Below, in pieces: positions 6,574-8,065 of a stretch of 8,065 nt of DNA (positions within the stretch are counted from its first letter, which is position 1; each line of letters opens with the position of its first letter). The notes below the pieces were generated by a model. That model saw only the letters and a list, made by a program, of their open reading frames with translations, did not search any database and was not told where the DNA came from. Origin of the DNA: a bacterium UBP17_UBA6191 (GTDB lineage Bacteria > Muiribacteriota > UBA6191); the NCBI GenBank assembly GCA_002422125.1, contig DITF01000293.1, positions 1-8,065 of the forward strand, given 5' to 3'. A program made the position numbers and the translations under genes.

Positions 6574-7485
6574 ATGGACTGCAAGATTAAGTGTTTGTTG
6601 ATGGTCGTTTGCCTGTCTGTGTTGCTCACGGGCTGTGAGAAAAATCAGGCAGAACCCACGGCTGCAACTGCGGCTGTAACTGGAACCACAACAGATCCAT
6701 CTCCGGTTATCCCCGCTGTGGGGGCTGTAGCTGAGACTAGGCCGATCCAAAGGGAAGAAGAAATTGTTACTAGCCCACAGGTACAGCCAGTGAACGCGGC
6801 TCGGGTGGCAGATGGCGAATTTGACTCGTCTATGGATAGTTCCCAGTGTGCAGAGATGATAGCTCAGGCAAAAACTTCAGGCAAAAAACATTTTGTGGTG
6901 TCTTTTGAAGGCTTGGCTTCCCATGGGATTGGATATGTGCGCAGAAATCTGATGCAAAAACTGGAGTCTGAGTTTGGTCGTGGATTTGCCACGATTAACT
7001 ATGGGTGGAGGCAATCATCTAAAGCTCATGCTTGTGCTGTGCAATGGGCTAGAGGCATTGGGGAAGGTCATCAGATTTCTGTGATTGGACATAGTTTTGG
7101 AGCAGGGATTGCCACTTTTGATTTTGCTGAGAAATTGGGTCAAAGCGGACTAAAGATTCGATATGCCGTAACTCTTGATCCCAGAAATTGGACCAATGAT
7201 GCCAAATTTATGAGCAGTCGCGAGTTTCATCAATATACAAAACCGGCCAATGTAGAAAAACATATTAACTTCTGGCAGGGTGGTGGACTTCGTGGTTATG
7301 GAGTATCTGGGGCAGATAATCATGAAATCAAGGATTCTGGGCATACTGGACTTCCCTCAAACACAAAGGTGCACGGGATTGTCCGAGCTTTATTTTTGGC
7401 CGAGATTCAAGCCCCGGTTTCTGTGTCAGAACCTGTAGCGCTTCAGGAAGAATCTGATCCCGGTTTTGGTGGTCTTACAGACTGA
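6574..7485 (+). CDS. Lipoprotein with an alpha/beta-hydrolase (lipase/esterase-like) domain
   Basis: The 303-residue protein starts with a lipoprotein signal peptide (MDCKIKCLLM, hydrophobic core, lipobox LLTG-C21). Glu follows the acylated Cys, so by the enterobacterial +2 rule it would go to the outer membrane. A low-complexity Ala/Thr/Pro linker (about 25-80) precedes the folded domain (about 103-280). VIGHSFGAG (170-178) is a classic GxSxG nucleophile elbow with S174. D202 in TLDPRNW and H257 or H267 are the likely acid and His of the triad. The early strand HFVVSFEGLASHG could supply the oxyanion-hole region. Family membership beyond the hydrolase fold is not recognisable to me, and the substrate (lipid, ester or peptide) is unknown. 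It lies divergent from the yqiJK operon, and its stop overlaps that of the facing arsJ-like gene by 11 bp. Confidence 0.8.
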   Translation: MDCKIKCLLMVVCLSVLLTGCEKNQAEPTAATAAVTGTTTDPSPVIPAVGAVAETRPIQREEEIVTSPQVQPVNAARVADGEFDSSMDSSQCAEMIAQAKTSGKKHFVVSFEGLASHGIGYVRRNLMQKLESEFGRGFATINYGWRQSSKAHACAVQWARGIGEGHQISVIGHSFGAGIATFDFAEKLGQSGLKIRYAVTLDPRNWTNDAKFMSSREFHQYTKPANVEKHINFWQGGGLRGYGVSGADNHEIKDSGHTGLPSNTKVHGIVRALFLAEIQAPVSVSEPVALQEESDPGFGGLTD

Positions 7486-8065
7486 TTTCTGCGTCATTTT
7501 TTACCAAAGCGGTAGTAGGCAGTATCAGAGTACAGGCCCACAGAAGTACTAGCATTCCAGCGGATCCACAAAGGGTGTAAAACAGCCCGCCCCACTGATA
7601 CAACATTCCAGAAAACAGGGTTCCAATAAAGCGTCCAAGCGCATTGGCAGCATAATAAAACCCCACATCTTCAGCGGTCTTCTCATTGCCAGCATAGGCA
7701 AGGATCAGGTAGGAGTGCAGTGAGGAATTTATGGCGAAAGCAAATCCAAAGGCGATCAATCCTGCCATTACAATCCATTTTAAATCGGGAGGATTCATAT
7801 AAGAGATAACAGCCAACAAGATGCTGATCAGGCACAAAACAAAGGCCCAGTTTTGGGCCGAGGGAATTTCTTTGCTTAGCCCATCTGGGCTGTTTGAAAT
7901 CAGTTTTGGGGCCAGTCCCTGAAGGATTCCATAACCGATGGTCCAAAATGCCAAAAATGCTCCTACCTCACTAACACTAAACCCTTGGGAGTAAAAATAC
8001 AAAGGAATTCCCACTACAAACCAGATGTCTCTGGCCCCAAACATAAATACTCTGGCCAAAGCCAA
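7475..8065 (-). CDS. arsJ: ArsJ-like MFS organoarsenical exporter, C-terminal half (5' part outside the window)
   Basis: Only the last 196 residues are present; the frame runs open off the right edge, so the TTG at 8065 is not a start. The segment contains about six hydrophobic helices, the C-terminal half of an MFS permease of roughly 400 residues. Stretches I associate with ArsJ are FGARDIWFVVGIPLYFYSQG, FLAFWTIGYGILQGLAPK, FAINSSLHSYLILAY, DVGFYYAANALGR and GTLFSGMLYQWGGL. ArsJ exports 1-arseno-3-phosphoglycerate made by a partner glyceraldehyde-3-phosphate dehydrogenase, giving arsenate resistance. The partner gene would have to lie upstream, beyond the edge, and I cannot see it. A related MFS permease of another specificity is the alternative. 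Confidence 0.72.
   Translation of the reverse strand: MALARVFMFGARDIWFVVGIPLYFYSQGFSVSEVGAFLAFWTIGYGILQGLAPKLISNSPDGLSKEIPSAQNWAFVLCLISILLAVISYMNPPDLKWIVMAGLIAFGFAFAINSSLHSYLILAYAGNEKTAEDVGFYYAANALGRFIGTLFSGMLYQWGGLFYTLCGSAGMLVLLWACTLILPTTALVKNDAEISL

Overview
The window is a compact, gene-dense bacterial chromosome segment. The organism is most likely Gram-negative: there is a lipobox lipoprotein whose +2 residue is not Asp, a YqiJ/YqiK-type inner-membrane flotillin pair, a periplasmic DUF1287 protein and an ArsJ-type permease. Nothing in the sequence fixes the lineage. A proteobacterial or Bdellovibrionota-like host is my guess, not a result. I see no mobile element, phage gene, CRISPR array or broken gene.

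Layout. (1) Positions 1-518 contain no credible protein gene. They hold what looks like one long structured RNA on the + strand: at least four perfect hairpins closed by GNRA tetraloops, several longer-range helices, and a strong intrinsic terminator at 468-518. I could not assign it to a known RNA class. (2) A tRNA-Ser(CGA) gene without an encoded CCA follows at 533-616. (3) A large soluble hybrid sensor kinase (647-3613, +) follows only 30 bases later. Its order is PAS-PAS-PAS-HisKA-HATPase-degenerate receiver-receiver-HPt, so it carries a complete His-Asp-His relay but no output domain. (4) A minus-strand operon, read from 6504 down to 3568, encodes a YqiJ-like NfeD/OB-fold membrane protein, a YqiK-like flotillin and a secreted DUF1287 (YijF-like) putative cysteine peptidase. 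The genes are joined by a 4-bp gap and an ATGA overlap. (5) Divergent from this operon, a plus-strand gene (6574-7485) encodes a lipoprotein with an alpha/beta-hydrolase (lipase-like) domain. (6) The 3' half of an ArsJ-like MFS arsenical exporter enters from the right edge on the minus strand (7475-8065).

How the parts relate. The operon suggests an envelope function: a flotillin scaffold with its NfeD-like partner, translationally coupled to a periplasmic papain-fold protein, with a divergent envelope hydrolase sharing the roughly 70-bp control region. Both convergent gene pairs overlap at their 3' ends (46 bp and 11 bp), leaving no space for ordinary terminators. The kinase is an orphan here, with no response regulator beside it. 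The least explained item is the 5' structured RNA, and it is the best candidate for something undescribed.
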